Source of the DNA: Candidatus Omnitrophica bacterium CG07_land_8_20_14_0_80_50_8
Lineage (GTDB): Bacteria > Omnitrophota > Gorgyraeia > 2-02-FULL-51-18
Length of the DNA: 6,149 nt
Direction of reading: 5' to 3'
Assembly (NCBI GenBank): GCA_002779345.1
Contig: PEWW01000027.1
Span: 1-6,149 of the forward strand
Below, piece by piece: positions 4,359 through 6,149 of this stretch. Below the pieces are notes generated by a model, which ran no database searches, had not been told where the DNA came from, and was given only the letters and a program-made list of their open reading frames with translations. Within the stretch, counting starts at the first letter, position 1; every line of letters starts with the position of its first letter. Both the position numbers and the translations under genes were made by a program.

Positions 4359-5449
4359 AAACCGTAACGTATCGTCATTCTGAGGCGACGCGGTTGCCGA
4401 AGAATCTAATCACGATAAGATCCTTCGCTGCGCTCAGGATGACAAGCGTGATTGTGTTTAGTTTGATAATATTCAGTTTGATATCTGTTGCCGAAGCCGA
4501 AACAACCAAAGTCCGCCTCGGACATTTTGCCAATATCACGCATGCCCAAGGCGTTATCGGTCACGCGAATCATTGGTTTGAGGAAGTTTTAGCTCCGGAG
4601 GCGGTCGTAGATTGGAAAATATTCAACGCCGGCCCATCGGCCATCGAAGCGCTCTTCGCGGGCCAGCTTGATATCGTTTATATCGGTCCAAGTCCCGCGA
4701 TCAACGCCTATGTGAAATCCGACGGCGAAGCGGTCCGGATCCTCTCGGGTGCTAGCTCCGGCGGAGCCGCGCTTGTGGTGCGCGCGGACGCAGGCATCGC
4801 GAAGCTTGAGGATTTTCACGGAAAAAAGATTGCTTCTCCGCAATTGGGCAATACTCAGGATGTGGCACTTCGCTCGTGGCTTGTCCAACAAGGTTTAAAA
4901 TTAAAAGAAATGGGCGGCGACGTCGAAGTTTTGCCTTTGGCCAATGCGGATCAACAAACATTATTTTTAAAAAAAGAAATAGACGCCGCCTGGACTGTCG
5001 AACCCTGGGTTTCTATTTTGACGCAAACGGCGGGCGGGAAAGTATTTTTAGATGAATCTTCTCTGTGGAAGGATGGCGAATATGCGACGACGGTAGTTCT
5101 CGTGCGCGCCAAATTTATCGACGAACATTCGGATCTTGTAAAACGAGTCTTAAAAACACACATTCAACTTACCGATTGGATAAATGCTAATCCCGACGAA
5201 GCAAAAAAAGTACTTAAAAATGAAATAGAGCTTGAAACCGGCCGGCCTTTACCACAGACACTTTTAGACGAAGCTTGGAAAAGAATCAAATTTACTACAG
5301 ATCCGCTGCCTTCGACGCTCCGCGAGCAGGCTTTGTCGGCTTATCGCGTGGGTTTCCTTAAAAAAGAACCGACCCTTCAATTTCTTTATGATGCCAAATC
5401 GTTAAAAACGCTTTTGAGAGCTAAGGTTGAAACGAACGACGAGAAGTGA
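4355..5449 (+). CDS. Periplasmic substrate-binding protein, SsuA/TauA/NrtA (NMT1/THI5-like) family
   Basis: From ATG 4355 this is a 364-residue exported solute-binding protein. The hydrophobic signal core is SVIVFSLIIFSLISV at 31-45, with a likely signal peptidase I cut after AEA (residue 48). No lipobox cysteine is present, so a soluble periplasmic protein is expected. The mature part shows KVRLGHFANITHAQG at 52-66, then NAGPSAIEALFAGQLDIVYIGPSPAI at 91-116, the first-lobe pattern of SsuA/NrtA-like proteins, and AAWTVEPW at 211-218 in the second lobe. Residues 7-30 (RHSEATRLPKNL...RSFAALRMT) are translated repeat copy B and give an unusually long basic n-region. The alternative start, ATG 4439, lies at the repeat edge and would give a normal-length signal peptide, but it has no good SD. 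Overlap with the permease stop favours 4355. The ligand is unknown; a sulfur compound is inferred from context. Confidence 0.9.
   Translation: MKTVTYRHSEATRLPKNLITIRSFAALRMTSVIVFSLIIFSLISVAEAETTKVRLGHFANITHAQGVIGHANHWFEEVLAPEAVVDWKIFNAGPSAIEALFAGQLDIVYIGPSPAINAYVKSDGEAVRILSGASSGGAALVVRADAGIAKLEDFHGKKIASPQLGNTQDVALRSWLVQQGLKLKEMGGDVEVLPLANADQQTLFLKKEIDAAWTVEPWVSILTQTAGGKVFLDESSLWKDGEYATTVVLVRAKFIDEHSDLVKRVLKTHIQLTDWINANPDEAKKVLKNEIELETGRPLPQTLLDEAWKRIKFTTDPLPSTLREQALSAYRVGFLKKEPTLQFLYDAKSLKTLLRAKVETNDEK
4373..4444. repeat. Dispersed palindromic repeat, copy B, in the binding-protein signal region
   Basis: CGTCATTCTGA at 4373-4383 pairs with TCAGGATGACA at 4434-4444 (9 of 11 complementary), and AAGAATCT at 4400-4407 faces AGATCCTT at 4418-4425. 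It matches copy A at 2317-2397. It is translated in frame (RHSE...RSFAALRMT) between the coupled ATG and the hydrophobic signal core, and its right end supplies the in-frame ATG 4439. Confidence 0.85.
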
Positions 5450-5482
5450 TAAACTTACGAAATTCTTGTCAAGGATCAACTG

Positions 5483-5577
5483 ATTCCCGCCAAAAGTCCG
5501 CCACAGGGCGTTGGCGGATTTGTCCCAAAGCTCTGTGGACAGATTCGCCGGAGCTTTGTGGCGAACGTCGCGGGAAT
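5483..5577. repeat. Composite palindromic element between binding protein and threonine synthase
   Basis: The outer arms are ATTCCCGC at 5483-5490 and GCGGGAAT at 5570-5577 (perfect). Nested inside are TCCGCCA 5497-5503 / TGGCGGA 5512-5518, TGTCC 5521-5525 / GGACA 5537-5541 and TTCGCC 5544-5549 / GGCGAA 5560-5565. AAAGCTC at 5527-5533 can alternatively pair with GAGCTTT at 5551-5557. There is no T-run, so a classical terminator is not indicated. It occupies most of the 176-nt gap. The first inner hairpin resembles the one inside the JAMM gene. Confidence 0.75.
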
Positions 5578-5625
5578 GACAGAGCTTGTTATTGCTTGGA
5601 ATGACAACAGTTATAAGGAATCCTA

Positions 5626-6149
5626 ATGAGCTGCGTTAAAGGTCTGAAATGTCGTGAATGCCATAGGCTTTATCCCGTTGAGGCGATTTATGTCTGTGAG
5701 TTTTGTTTTGGATCACTCGAAGTCGATTATGACTATGACCGTATCAAAGCGACACTGTCGCGCGAATCTATAGCCAAAGGTCCCAAGAGCATTTGGCGTT
5801 ACCGTGATCTTTTACCCATCGATAAGAACCCTACGGTAGGTTTTCATGCGGGGTTTACCCCGTTACTTCGCGCTGGAAACCTCGCGCGCAAGCTGGGGAT
5901 GAAAGCATTGTATATTAAGGACGATTCGGTTTGCCATCCCACGCTTTCTTTTAAGGATCGGGTGGTCGCGGTGGCCTTGACAAAGGCAAAGGAACTTGGT
6001 TTTAAGACGGTGGCTTGCGCGTCTACCGGAAATCTGGCAGGTTCCGTCAGCGCCCAGGCCGCGTGGGCGGGTTTCAACCGCTTTATTTTTATTCCGGCTG
6101 ATCTGGAACTGGGGAAAGTGATAGGCTCTTTGGCTTATGCGCCGAATCT
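5626..6149 (+). CDS. thrC: Threonine synthase, N-terminal part (runs off the window)
   Basis: 174 residues are visible, starting at ATG 5626 with AAGGAA at 5615-5620 and a 5-nt spacer. Threonine synthase converts O-phosphohomoserine to threonine with PLP in the cytoplasm. The N-terminus has a zinc-ribbon-like pair of CxxC motifs (Cys9/Cys12 and Cys24/Cys27), present in one branch of ThrC proteins. GFTPLLRAGNLARKLG at 76-91 is followed by the PLP lysine Lys110 in LSFKDRVV and the substrate loop ASTGNLAGS at 132-140, where ThrC has its typical sequence. The fold is related to that of the cysteine synthase in this cluster, but the motifs favour ThrC. It lies 176 nt after the binding-protein gene, with a composite palindrome between them, so it may or may not share the transcript. 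Its place beside a sulfur-carrier cassette may be meaningful for homoserine-derived products. Confidence 0.9.
   Translation, partial: MSCVKGLKCRECHRLYPVEAIYVCEFCFGSLEVDYDYDRIKATLSRESIAKGPKSIWRYRDLLPIDKNPTVGFHAGFTPLLRAGNLARKLGMKALYIKDDSVCHPTLSFKDRVVAVALTKAKELGFKTVACASTGNLAGSVSAQAAWAGFNRFIFIPADLELGKVIGSLAYAPN

Noticed and set aside
2317..4444. CRISPR array or transposon ends suggested by the two similar palindromes
   Set aside because: There are only two copies about 2 kb apart in the same orientation, with no regular spacers, and the genes between them are normal metabolic genes with no transposase.
5483..5577. Rho-independent terminator after the binding-protein gene
   Set aside because: The stems are strong but no run of T follows any of them; the structure fits a dispersed palindrome better.
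5586..5616. Possible promoter TTGTTA ... TTATAA before thrC
   Set aside because: The spacer is 19 nt and transcription would start about at or after the SD at 5615-5620, leaving no usable leader.

Overview
The window holds a compact, entirely plus-strand sulfur-assimilation and cysteine-biosynthesis gene cluster. No minus-strand gene could be supported. The base composition is moderate, GTG and TTG starts are used, Shine-Dalgarno (SD) sites are clear, and the solute-binding protein has a cleavable non-lipoprotein signal peptide. Together these point to a Gram-negative-type (diderm) bacterium. The palindromic repeats, including the RHSE...SFAALRMT-encoding type, and this gene content resemble uncultivated or environmental lineages (Omnitrophota-like or deltaproteobacterial-like). 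That placement is an impression, not a demonstration.

Layout: (1) 1-152, the 3' end of a CysN-type sulfate adenylyltransferase large subunit, overlapping (2) 142-882, an assimilatory APS reductase with the full iron-sulfur cysteine set. (3) 976-1815, the ATPase of a NitT/TauT/SsuB-type importer. (4) 1877-2308, a JAMM metallopeptidase of the Mec type. (5) 2414-2644, a ThiS/CysO-like sulfur carrier whose Gly-Gly end is followed by a short tail. (6) 2641-3570, a PLP-dependent cysteine synthase. (7) 3576-4358 and (8) 4355-5449, the permease and periplasmic binding protein that match the ATPase. (9) 5626 to the window end, the N-terminal part of threonine synthase.

Proposed joint function: the importer brings in a sulfur compound (sulfate or an organosulfur compound; the substrate cannot be read from sequence). 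CysN with its partner makes APS, and APS reductase makes sulfite. A sulfite reductase outside the window would make sulfide. The Mec / carrier / cysteine synthase trio looks like a protein-thiocarboxylate route, as known from the mycobacterial mec-cysO-cysM operon and the Wolinella HcyS/HcyD homocysteine system. In that model the JAMM enzyme removes the tail after Gly-Gly, or releases cysteine from the carrier, and the synthase adds carrier-borne sulfur to an activated serine. The E1-like activating enzyme is not in the window.

A second theme is small palindromic repeats. Each of the four gene-gene gaps longer than 10 nt (883-975, 1816-1876, 2309-2413, 5450-5625) contains repeat-like or unusually purine-rich sequence. 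Two such elements also appear to have entered coding sequence: one lengthens the N-terminus of the binding protein, the other forms a hairpin inside the JAMM gene. Elsewhere genes overlap or lie 5 nt apart, so translational coupling is likely.
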